Shown: piece after piece, positions 1 through 4,952 of the stretch
How positions within the stretch are numbered: the first letter of the stretch is position 1
Layout of the letters: each line of letters starts with the position of its first letter
DNA from: RYN-433 sp036558265
GTDB lineage: Bacteria; Planctomycetota; Phycisphaerae; Tepidisphaerales; Tepidisphaeraceae
Reading direction: 5' to 3'
Length of the DNA stretch: 6,247 nt
NCBI GenBank assembly: GCA_036558265.1
Contig: DATBFY010000311.1
Location: 1 to 6,247 of the forward strand
Notes under the pieces: model-generated
What the model was told of the DNA's origin: nothing
The model's input: only the letters and a program-made list of their open reading frames with translations
Databases searched by the model: none
Position numbers and translations under genes: made by a program

Positions 1-584
1 TGGCCGTGCACAACCTCGACCCGGCGTGGTACGCGCTGGACCTGGGCGCGCCGGTGGCCACTTCGGCGCAGAGCGGCCCGCTCGGCAAGGACAGCTATCC
101 CGCGTGGCAGGTCATCACCTACGAGTTTGCCGCCAAGGGCAGTCGCCCCGCCGTCAACGTCACCTGGTACGACGGCGGCAAGATGCCGCAGCCGCCGGCG
201 GACCTCGAAGGCAAGTACAACCTCGCGGATAACGGCATCCTGTTCATCGGCGACAAGGGGACGATGGTCTGCGGCGGCTGGAGCGGCGCGCCGCGCCTCT
301 TCCCCACCGCCCGCCGGCGCGAGTTCCAACTGCCCAAGCCCACCATCCCCCGCTCGATCGGCCACCGCCAGGAGTGGATGAAAGCCTGCAAGGAAGGCAA
401 ACCCGCCGACGCCAAGGCCGGCTTCGATTATTCGGGGCCGTTCGTGGAGGCCCTGCTCGTTGGGAATCTGGCCGTGCGGTCGCAGAAGCGCATCGAATGG
501 GACAGCCCGAACCTGCGGGCCACCAACGCGCCCGAGGCCGAGCCGCTGATCCGGCAGACCTATCGCAAGGGATTTGAGATCTGA
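1..584 (+). CDS. Gfo/Idh/MocA-family oxidoreductase, C-terminal part (5' end outside window)
   Basis: This is the C-terminal part of an NAD(P)-dependent sugar or cyclitol oxidoreductase of the Gfo/Idh/MocA superfamily. The reading frame is open to the left edge (codons at 3-5, 6-8 and so on), so the GTG at position 6 is internal and not a start. The N-terminal Rossmann fold lies outside the window. What remains is the end of the alpha/beta substrate domain: HNLDPAWYAL, then a GDKGTMVCGG strand, then SIGHRQEWMKACKEGKP, a GPFVEALLVGNLAVRS helix, and a tail ending TYRKGFEI. This tail (a GH-QEW helix, then EALLVGN, then RKGF/W) is typical of the planctomycete branch of the family. The catalytic Lys of the family cannot be seen here and the substrate is unknown. 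The gene converges with the mazF-like gene, with only 14 bases between the stops and no obvious terminator. Family is confident; substrate is not assignable. Confidence 0.9.
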   Translation, partial: AVHNLDPAWYALDLGAPVATSAQSGPLGKDSYPAWQVITYEFAAKGSRPAVNVTWYDGGKMPQPPADLEGKYNLADNGILFIGDKGTMVCGGWSGAPRLFPTARRREFQLPKPTIPRSIGHRQEWMKACKEGKPADAKAGFDYSGPFVEALLVGNLAVRSQKRIEWDSPNLRATNAPEAEPLIRQTYRKGFEI

Positions 585-598
585 ATCACGCTCTCTGC

Positions 599-964
599 TC
601 ACGCGAGGTCGAGCAGGAACTTCAATCGCTCCTCGACCTCCGCCTGGGCGGCGCGCGGGAGCACGCCGTATCGGCGCCCGAGCCGTTCCTTCGCGATCGT
701 GCGGATCTGATCGCAGATGACGAAACTGGTCTGGGGGAGGCCGCCGTCGCGTGGGTTGAGGCGAAGATAGGAGCGCAGCTTGCGCTCCCGGGTCGTGATC
801 GGGACGACCGTGACCATGCCGGCGGGGCTCTGGTTCAGAATACTGTTCGAGATGACAAGCGCGGGCCGGGTGCGACCCTGTTCGTGACCGCGGACGGGCT
901 CGAAATCGACCCGCCAGACCTCGCCCCGGCGAGGCGCGACCGAGGCGGTGGCGGAAGGCGGCAT
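599..964 (-). CDS. MazF/PemK-family endoribonuclease toxin
   Basis: A 121-aa type II toxin of the MazF/PemK (CcdB-like fold) family; family members are sequence-specific mRNA interferases in the cytoplasm. Motifs are in the expected order: RRGEVWRVDFEP (residues 12-23, first strand), GRTRPALVISNS (30-41) with the conserved catalytic-type Arg33, VVPITT (53-58) with the catalytic-type Thr57/Thr58, and a QTSFVICDQIRTI segment equivalent to the family's K-S-x-V-x-x-x-Q-I-x-T. Length is normal for the family and no key residue is missing, so it is probably active. Its ATG shares one base with the TGA of the antitoxin gene (TGATG), which implies translational coupling and antitoxin-first synthesis. 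The roughly 11 residues before RRGEV are a little longer than usual. No closer start is visible in the protein, and the overlap supports this one. Confidence 0.93.
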   Translation of the reverse strand: MPPSATASVAPRRGEVWRVDFEPVRGHEQGRTRPALVISNSILNQSPAGMVTVVPITTRERKLRSYLRLNPRDGGLPQTSFVICDQIRTIAKERLGRRYGVLPRAAQAEVEERLKFLLDLA

Positions 965-1209
965 CAGGCGTCCTCCAGGGCGTCGTTGCTCGTGCGGTCC
1001 CAGAGGGCGTTTTCCTTGTCGAGGTCGGCGGCGGCCTTCGGATTCGCGCGGAGTTTGGCGTAATCCGCGCTAAGGCCCTCGAGATAGAGGCGGCGACGAC
1101 GTTCTTCGACCGCCTTATCGAGCGCTTCCTGCATGGATTCACCCGTCAGGTCGGCGGTTTCCTTGAGAGCCTTGTGGGTCTTGGGGCGGAGACGGATCGT
1201 TACAGCCAT
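964..1209 (-). CDS. Ribbon-helix-helix antitoxin of the MazF-like toxin
   Basis: An 81-aa cognate antitoxin. The N-terminus MAVTIRLRPKTHKALKETA (residues 1-19) reads as the beta strand plus first helix of a ribbon-helix-helix DNA-binding fold, followed by a turn and the helix SMQEALDKAVEERRRR. The charged C-terminal half (about 40-81) is the expected toxin-neutralising segment. An upstream in-frame TTG at 1245 would add 12 residues, but that TTG overlaps the predicted -10 element and would not be transcribed, and the RHH strand begins directly at the ATG at 1209. A GAGGAG lies about 22 bases upstream of this ATG, too far to be an ideal ribosome-binding site. By analogy with RHH-type antitoxins, the protein probably represses its own promoter. 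I infer this from the fold and from the palindrome beside the promoter. Confidence 0.88.
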   Translation of the reverse strand: MAVTIRLRPKTHKALKETADLTGESMQEALDKAVEERRRRLYLEGLSADYAKLRANPKAAADLDKENALWDRTSNDALEDA

Positions 1210-1244
1210 GGTCGCGTACGCCGATGGGGCGCTCCTCGTATTCA

Positions 1245-1253
1245 ATTATAGCA
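1245..1253 (-). promoter_or_regulatory. Extended -10 promoter of the RHH/MazF-like operon
   Basis: On the minus strand the sequence reads TGCTATAAT: a perfect TATAAT (1250-1245) preceded by the TGn extended -10 element. No good -35 hexamer is found 16-17 bases upstream (the bases there read TGGGCG or similar), which fits an extended -10 promoter. Initiation would fall near 1238, giving a leader of about 29 nt before the antitoxin ATG at 1209. The AT-rich patch stands out against the GC-rich surroundings. Confidence 0.6.
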
Positions 1254-1260
1254 TACAACA

Positions 1261-1270
1261 GCGCATGCGC
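1261..1270. promoter_or_regulatory. Perfect 10-bp palindrome, candidate operator for the RHH antitoxin
   Basis: GCGCATGCGC is its own reverse complement. It sits where the -35 region would be, about 10 bases upstream of the extended -10 element of the toxin-antitoxin operon. RHH antitoxins commonly autoregulate by binding palindromes over their promoter. The role here is inferred from position only, since a short GC-rich palindrome can arise by chance. Confidence 0.35.
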
Positions 1271-1291
1271 CCAGGAATTACCACCTTCGGG

Positions 1292-1783
1292 CTACAAAAA
1301 CCACCGTTCGAGAAACACGTCCGCCCTCGCGAAATCGGTCGGCGGGACGCGCTCGGGCGGGATGTCGGCGAAACCCAGCTTGCGGTAGAGGGCGATCGCG
1401 GTGGGGAGCTTGCTGCTGGTCTCGATGAAAAGGCGCCGGGCGCCCAGGCCCCGGGCGTGGTCGATCACGACTTCCAGGAGTTGCCGGCCGTAGCCGCGGC
1501 CTCGGTGGGCAGAGTCGATCGCCATCTTGGCGATCTCGAAGCTGCCGTCGCCCAGGTTTTGCAGGGCGCAGCAGCCGATCGTCTGGCCCGCCAGGTCGAG
1601 CAGCAGGATGTCGCCGCCGGGGCGGATAAAGTGAGCCACCGGGTCGGCGAGAAGTTCTTCGTCCCTCGGCTCGACGTGGAAGTATTCCGTCAGCCAAGCC
1701 TCGTTGAGCCGGCGGAAATGAACCCCGTCGCCAGGGACAAATGAACGGATGCGAAGTTCGGGTGAGGCGCCGGCCATTGCCAT
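1292..1783 (-). CDS. GNAT-family N-acetyltransferase
   Basis: A 163-aa cytoplasmic acetyltransferase that would transfer an acetyl group from acetyl-CoA to an unknown amine. The acetyl-CoA motif A is clear: FEIAKMAIDSAHRGRGYG, with the pyrophosphate-binding HRGRGYG loop ending near residue 99. It is followed by a helix QLLEVVIDHA, a strand RLFIET and the motif B segment ALYRKLGF (about 131-138). The N-terminal part (LNEAWLTEYFHVE, then GGDILLLD, then IGCCAL) resembles stand-alone GNATs and the GNAT halves of MarR-GNAT fusions. The start is placed at the ATG at 1783; a second ATG six bases further in (1777) is equally possible. A longer reading to 1846 runs through the intergenic hairpin and is rejected. 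It lies 82 bases upstream of the toxin-antitoxin module, in the same orientation. Confidence 0.9.
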   Translation of the reverse strand: MAMAGASPELRIRSFVPGDGVHFRRLNEAWLTEYFHVEPRDEELLADPVAHFIRPGGDILLLDLAGQTIGCCALQNLGDGSFEIAKMAIDSAHRGRGYGRQLLEVVIDHARGLGARRLFIETSSKLPTAIALYRKLGFADIPPERVPPTDFARADVFLERWFL

Positions 1784-1812
1784 TAATTGCAACTCGTGTC
1801 CTTTAACGACCA

Positions 1813-1836
1813 CTGGCAAGCCTGAGAGCTTGCCAG
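1813..1836. repeat. Perfect inverted repeat: 9-bp stem, 6-nt loop
   Basis: CTGGCAAGC (1813-1821) and GCTTGCCAG (1828-1836) are exact reverse complements around the loop CTGAGA. The hairpin lies 57 bases past the TIM-barrel gene's stop and 29 bases upstream of the GNAT start. No T-tract follows on either strand, so it is not a classical intrinsic terminator. It could act as a transcript-end or mRNA-protection hairpin, or be a REP-like interspersed repeat. From memory, similar GGCAAGC...GCTTGCC hairpins occur in planctomycete intergenic DNA, but I could not check this. Confidence 0.6.
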
Positions 1837-1857
1837 CGCCACCCATTCATCGCTTTT

Positions 1858-1884
1858 CTTCGTGCTCTTCGTGACCTTCGCGGT
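1858..1884 (-). repeat. Three degenerate 9-nt tandem units (CACGAAG type)
   Basis: On the plus strand the units are CTTCGTGCT, CTTCGTGAC and CTTCGCGGT. On the minus strand they read as GTCACGAAG/AGCACGAAG-type repeats. They lie directly between the TIM-barrel stop and the hairpin at 1813-1836. CACGAAG-type short tandem repeats of this kind are a familiar intergenic element in planctomycetes and some other phyla and are sometimes mis-called as His/Glu-rich coding sequence. That family statement is general knowledge, not a search result. Function is unknown. Confidence 0.55.
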
Positions 1885-1892
1885 TGGATTGC

Positions 1893-2939
1893 TTACGCAT
1901 CCCACCCATGCTGCTCCCGCACCTTCACCATCGCCGCCAGGATGTTGTTCCAGGTTTCCTGCTTCATCATCACTTCGTTGGGGAACATGCAGCCGTCCCA
2001 GCAGACGTGCTTGACCGCGCGCGTCGGCTGGCCCTTCTCGTCCTTGAGCCAGTAGCCGGCGACCCTGGGGATGTCGAGCTTGCCGGTGGGATCGTTCGCC
2101 AGGCAATGCCGGCCGGTCTTGTCGTGCGTGCCGCTGCCGTGGACGGTCGCGTTGTTCTGGGCGACGTGGAAATCGATCGTCCAGGGGCGCAGGGCGGCGG
2201 TCAGCTTCTTGAGCGCGTCGTCGAGCTTGGCCTTGTCCTTCCAGTCGTAATTCTCGGGGAGGATCGCGTCCTCGGGGGCGTTGTAGCCCATCGTGTAGAG
2301 CAGCGTGTGGGCCATGTCGGCCTGGAAGCCGACCGTGCCCTTCATGTCCACCATTTCCAGGAGCTGCACCATACGCCGCCACGAGTGCATGCCGCCCCAG
2401 CAGATCTCGCCCTCGGCCGCCAGGCGCTCCCCGTGGTCTTTGGCGACCTTGCCGGCCTCGCGGAAGGTCGCCGCGATCCGTTTCTGGTTGCCTTCGGGGT
2501 CCTTGTACCAGTCATCGGGCGAGCAGGCCGAGTCGATGCGGATCACACCGTAGGAGCGGGCGCCCAGCTCGTTGAGCTTCTTGCCGATGCGGCAGGCCTT
2601 CTTGACGCTGTCCACGAACTTCTTGCGGTCTTCATCGGAGCCCATCGCGCTGCCGCCGCCGGTCGGGGGCCAGACCGGGGCGACCAATGAGCCGACGGCG
2701 AAGTTCCGGGCGCGGACCTTGTCGGCGAGCTTCTTGATGTCGTCGTCGGACGAGTCGATGTTGACGTGCGGGTCGAAGAGGAAGAGGTCCACGCCGTCGA
2801 AGCGCTGCCCGTTCACGCTGGCCTTGGCGGAGAGGTCGAGCATGGTGTCGAGGTCGATGGTCGGCTCGGCGCCGGGGCTGCCCTTGCCGACGAGACCGGG
2901 CCACATGGCGTTGTGGAGCTTGGGGAAGGCGTGGGGCAT
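1893..2939 (-). CDS. Sugar phosphate isomerase/epimerase-like TIM-barrel protein
   Basis: A 348-aa protein of the xylose-isomerase-like TIM-barrel group (AP endonuclease family 2 fold), probably a metal-dependent sugar isomerase or epimerase. Visible elements are FDGVDLFLFDPHVN (48-60, an early barrel strand), AAEGEICWGG with Glu176/Glu178 (a metal-ligand-type acidic strand), FQADMAH with Asp208 and His211, IDFHVAQ with Asp256 and His258, TGRHCL with His278, and a late strand HVCWDGCMFP. These are the acidic and histidine positions expected for a divalent-metal site at the barrel mouth, though exact ligand roles are inferred. No signal peptide is seen, so it is probably cytoplasmic. The ATG is supported by a strong Shine-Dalgarno 8 bases upstream. 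Together with the Gfo/Idh/MocA and cupin genes it suggests metabolism of an unidentified sugar or cyclitol. Confidence 0.88.
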   Translation of the reverse strand: MPHAFPKLHNAMWPGLVGKGSPGAEPTIDLDTMLDLSAKASVNGQRFDGVDLFLFDPHVNIDSSDDDIKKLADKVRARNFAVGSLVAPVWPPTGGGSAMGSDEDRKKFVDSVKKACRIGKKLNELGARSYGVIRIDSACSPDDWYKDPEGNQKRIAATFREAGKVAKDHGERLAAEGEICWGGMHSWRRMVQLLEMVDMKGTVGFQADMAHTLLYTMGYNAPEDAILPENYDWKDKAKLDDALKKLTAALRPWTIDFHVAQNNATVHGSGTHDKTGRHCLANDPTGKLDIPRVAGYWLKDEKGQPTRAVKHVCWDGCMFPNEVMMKQETWNNILAAMVKVREQHGWDA

Positions 2940-2947
2940 GGGTGGAT

Positions 2948-2954
2948 CCTCCTC
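2948..2954 (-). promoter_or_regulatory. Strong Shine-Dalgarno for the TIM-barrel gene
   Basis: GAGGAGG on the minus strand, 8 bases before the ATG at 2939. It fixes the start codon and suggests efficient independent translation, unlike the weak or absent sites of the genes upstream. Confidence 0.75.
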
Positions 2955-3021
2955 GAAGAGAAACAGCCGGTAGTTGGTAGTCAGTCGCCAGCGGGAAGAT
3001 AACCGGGCGGCGGCGCGGGGG

Positions 3022-3042
3022 GCAAGCGAGGGGGCCGCTTGC
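3022..3042. terminator. GC-rich hairpin at the stop codon of the secreted-protein gene
   Basis: GCAAGCG (3022-3028) and CGCTTGC (3036-3042) pair perfectly around a 7-nt loop. The stem starts on the last base of the secreted protein's TAG stop codon (3044-3042), exactly where the predicted five-gene unit ends. The minus-strand RNA continues with C/G-rich sequence and has no U-tract, so this would not be a standard intrinsic terminator. It may be a transcript-end or decay-blocking structure. The region 2940-3041 otherwise holds only the Shine-Dalgarno above and two degenerate 7-nt units (TGACTAC, CAACTAC on the minus strand). Confidence 0.35.
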
Positions 3043-3593
3043 TATTTCAGCGTCTCGACGACCTTGGACAGTTCCGCGACCCTGTCCGCGGTCGGGGCGG
3101 CGACCTGGAAGTGGTAGACGTTTTTGGCGCCGAAGACGACCACGCCGCGGAAGGCGGCCGCCTGTCCGGCCTTGTCCTTGCCGGACATGTCGAAGGAGAC
3201 TTCCTTCGGGATGGGCGTTGCGAGCGTGGGCGGGGAGCCTTTCAATTCTGTGTGACCCGAGGCGCGCAGCCCGGTCAAGAGGCCGTTGTAGTCCCCCTTG
3301 ATGCGGGCGGTGCGCTTGGCGTCGGAATCGGCGGCAGCCCCCTGCTCGACGACCAGCACGACCTTCTCGGGCGAGCCTTCCCTGGTCGCCAGAAACGAGA
3401 GGACGACCAGGCCCCCCTGCTGCTTCTGCTCGCGAACCTTGTGCCAGACAAAGCCGTCGCCGGGCGAGCCGAGCGAGAACTGGCCGGGGACGGTGAGGGT
3501 AGGGGTGGCGGCGTTGTCGTTTCCGGCCGCGCGCGAGGTCAGGGCGACGGTGCAGGCGATCAGGCACAAAGGCAGGGTTAGTCGGTATCGCAT
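3042..3593 (-). CDS. Secreted protein of unknown function
   Basis: A 183-aa protein I do not recognise. The N-terminus MRYRLTLPLCLIACTVALTSRAAG is a typical Sec signal peptide: two Arg, a hydrophobic core from residue 5 to about 18, and a likely signal peptidase I cut after Ser-Arg-Ala (22/23). LIAC at 11-14 matches a lipobox by pattern, but it would leave an unusually short signal, so a lipoprotein is the less likely reading. The mature part, about 160 residues, alternates beta strands (GGLVVLSFLA, KVVLVVEQG, FRGVVVFGAKNVYHFQVAA) and ends in a helix DRVAELSKVVETLK. It has no cysteines and no recognisable catalytic motif. The layout suggests a small periplasmic alpha/beta domain that may bind a ligand or protein. 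Its start lies 16 bases inside the DUF433 gene, so translation is probably coupled to it. Confidence 0.75.
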   Translation of the reverse strand: MRYRLTLPLCLIACTVALTSRAAGNDNAATPTLTVPGQFSLGSPGDGFVWHKVREQKQQGGLVVLSFLATREGSPEKVVLVVEQGAAADSDAKRTARIKGDYNGLLTGLRASGHTELKGSPPTLATPIPKEVSFDMSGKDKAGQAAAFRGVVVFGAKNVYHFQVAAPTADRVAELSKVVETLK

Positions 3594-3796
3594 GGGTTAT
3601 CTTCAGTCGCGCCCAAGGCTATCGCGGCGCGGACGGTCTCCGCCGTCAGGGTCGGAAAGCCTTTCAGGATTTCATCGACGCCATCGCCGTCGGCCAGGGA
3701 GGCGAGAATGGTTCGTAGCGGCACGCGGGTGCCGCGGATGACGGGCTCGCCGCCGCAGATGCCGGGGTCGCGGATGATGTGGATCGTGCAATCCAT
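3578..3796 (-). CDS. DUF433-family antitoxin-like protein
   Basis: A complete 72-aa DUF433 protein. The family signature is evident: ICGGEPVIRGTRVPLRTILASLADG (about residues 13-37), then DEILKGFPTLTAETVRAAIALG (about 41-62), a compact helix-turn-helix-like fold. DUF433 proteins are commonly annotated as antitoxins and often sit next to a PIN-like toxin (DUF5615). No such toxin is seen on either side here: the downstream overlapping gene encodes a secreted protein, and the upstream genes are the 177-aa protein and the HEPN gene. The ATG at 3796 gives the normal family N-terminus, and no strong Shine-Dalgarno precedes it. The gene starts 17 bases after the 177-aa gene's stop and overlaps the next gene by 16 bases, so it is read as part of the same unit. 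It could be an orphan antitoxin or a small DNA-binding regulator. Confidence 0.85.
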   Translation of the reverse strand: MDCTIHIIRDPGICGGEPVIRGTRVPLRTILASLADGDGVDEILKGFPTLTAETVRAAIALGATEDNPCDTD

Positions 3797-3813
3797 ACCA
3801 GGTTAGCACTGGG

Positions 3814-4347
3814 TCAGGAGGTGGTGCCGACGGAAGCGATGACATCATTTGCTTCCTTGGCCGTCAGGCCCAAGCCTCGAAGCAACGTGCGAACCTCATC
3901 GACCTTCGGAAGGAAGATCTTTTCGCCATGAAGCGTCCAGAACGGCACGGATGCGCCTCCGATCCCACGACGGCCGTCCGTGAAGCTATGCGTCACGTTC
4001 CCCAGGTTGTCGTTGCGAAGCCAGACCCGTGGTTGGTTTCGGCCACCGAGATTGGCGCGCAGGATCGCGACCAGTCCCCCCTGCCTGAGGTAATCGATCG
4101 CCTTGCGCTTATCTGGAATCGGATCGTCCGACGTGGGATCGGACATTTCTAATTGAGCTTCAGCGACCTCGATGACCAGCGGCTCAAATGGGTCATTCGG
4201 TACCTCCACGACGTAGAGATGGCGGCCGCCCGAACCAATGGGTCCGCGCTCTTCGAGGATGGTTCCACGAACTTGGCGACCCGACATTGAAACGCGGACT
4301 GGATCGCCGACGTGAAAGGCTGGCACTGATGCTTGGGTCTTGGCCAT
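3814..4347 (-). CDS. Unrecognised 177-aa protein paired with the HEPN gene
   Basis: I do not recognise this protein. Residues 11-62 (FHVGDPVRVSMSGRQVRGTI, then EERGPIGSGGRHLYVVEVP, then LVIEVAEAQLEM) look like a small beta-barrel of SH3/KOW type, with a VGDxVRV opening and a glycine-rich turn. After an acidic linker (SDPTSDDPIPDK, 69-80) comes a helix (RKAIDYLRQGG), beta-rich sequence (VAILRAN, PRVWLRND, THSFTDGRRG, FWTLHGEKIFL) and a C-terminal helical pair (VDEVRTLLRGLGLTAKEANDVIAS). There is no signal peptide or membrane segment. The gene begins 9 bases after the HEPN stop, with no Shine-Dalgarno in the gap (AATTGTTTT), so translation is probably coupled to HEPN. Position and size fit an antitoxin or partner of the HEPN protein, which is inference. 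Three sampled 60-base lines run 52-58% GC, below the sugar genes. Confidence 0.72.
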   Translation of the reverse strand: MAKTQASVPAFHVGDPVRVSMSGRQVRGTILEERGPIGSGGRHLYVVEVPNDPFEPLVIEVAEAQLEMSDPTSDDPIPDKRKAIDYLRQGGLVAILRANLGGRNQPRVWLRNDNLGNVTHSFTDGRRGIGGASVPFWTLHGEKIFLPKVDEVRTLLRGLGLTAKEANDVIASVGTTS

Positions 4348-4356
4348 AAAACAATT

Positions 4357-4932
4357 CTACCATGGAGAGAGGCCGAAGAGCGACGTCAACCGTGTCCTGA
4401 GCACGGCATCGAAGACCTGGGCAATCCCACTACAGGCGCGACGCCATTCGCGGACGCGATCGAGCCGAAGTGGGCGCTCCGCGAGCATCGCTCGGTCGAA
4501 ATGCTGATGCGCAATCGCGTTCCGCCAACGGTTGAGCTCCTCCAGCCGATCCTGCCACGTGATGGAGCGCACGTCGCGATTCCGTACCTCCTCCCAAAAG
4601 AGAATCCCAAAACGATTGAAGTCCTGGCCGACATTGCCGGGGTTCGGGTTGCCGCGGTCGAGCGTTCGGAATTGCGTCATGGCGGCACGGATCAGGTCGC
4701 GGGCGGAAGCAGGATTCGAGCTTGAGGCGACGAATTCCGCGGCTTCCGAATGCAGGTCGCGGCAAAAGCCCTGGAATTGTGACGAGAGCAGGACCGCATA
4801 TGCGTGGTTGATCTGTTCCGTCGCATAGCGCCGGCCGCGTCCGCCCCCGCCCACGCTCCGATGCGCGGCTTCGATCTCGTTCAGGGCAGCACTTCGCTCA
4901 CCCCGCCATCGTCGCAGTGATGTCGATGCCAT
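4357..4932 (-). CDS. HEPN-domain protein, putative RNase
   Basis: A 191-aa, mostly alpha-helical protein. The decisive motif is NRWRNAIAHQHF, residues 134-145, containing Arg137-Asn-Ala-Ile-Ala-His142. This is the R-x4-H signature of HEPN RNases, in the usual form with Asn after Arg and at the expected place in the last third of the domain. An earlier helix (YATEQINHAYAVLLSSQFQGFCRDLHSEAAEFVASS, about 36-71) fits the HEPN helical bundle and resembles the RiboL-PSP/MAE_28990-type HEPN groups. The subgroup is a guess. HEPN proteins of this size are frequently toxins or defence RNases. The start is the ATG at 4932; the frame stays open to 5295, but that part is antisense shadow of the cupin gene. 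A GGGTGGG-like stretch precedes the ATG. It lies 20 bases after the cupin gene and 9 bases before the 177-aa gene. Confidence 0.8.
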   Translation of the reverse strand: MASTSLRRWRGERSAALNEIEAAHRSVGGGGRGRRYATEQINHAYAVLLSSQFQGFCRDLHSEAAEFVASSSNPASARDLIRAAMTQFRTLDRGNPNPGNVGQDFNRFGILFWEEVRNRDVRSITWQDRLEELNRWRNAIAHQHFDRAMLAERPLRLDRVREWRRACSGIAQVFDAVLRTRLTSLFGLSPW

Positions 4933-4952
4933 CCCGGCCCACCCTTTGTGAA

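Noticed and set aside
1210..1245. TTG start adding 12 residues to the antitoxin
   Set aside because: The TTG overlaps the TATAAT element and would lie upstream of the transcription start. The RHH strand begins at the ATG at 1209.
964..1783. GNAT and RHH genes as a TacAT-type (acetyltransferase toxin) pair
   Set aside because: In TacAT modules the RHH antitoxin normally precedes and overlaps the toxin. Here the GNAT gene is upstream by 82 bases, while the RHH gene overlaps the MazF-like gene and has its own promoter. The GNAT N-terminus also resembles ordinary stand-alone acetyltransferases.
1784..1846. N-terminal extension of the GNAT protein
   Set aside because: The added 21 residues are translated from the hairpin and intergenic sequence. 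The ATG at 1783 (or 1777) directly precedes the conserved N-terminus.
2960..2990. TGACTAC/CAACTAC units as a repeat array or CRISPR remnant
   Set aside because: Only two imperfect 7-nt units are present, with no spacer structure. Nothing else in the window looks like a CRISPR array.
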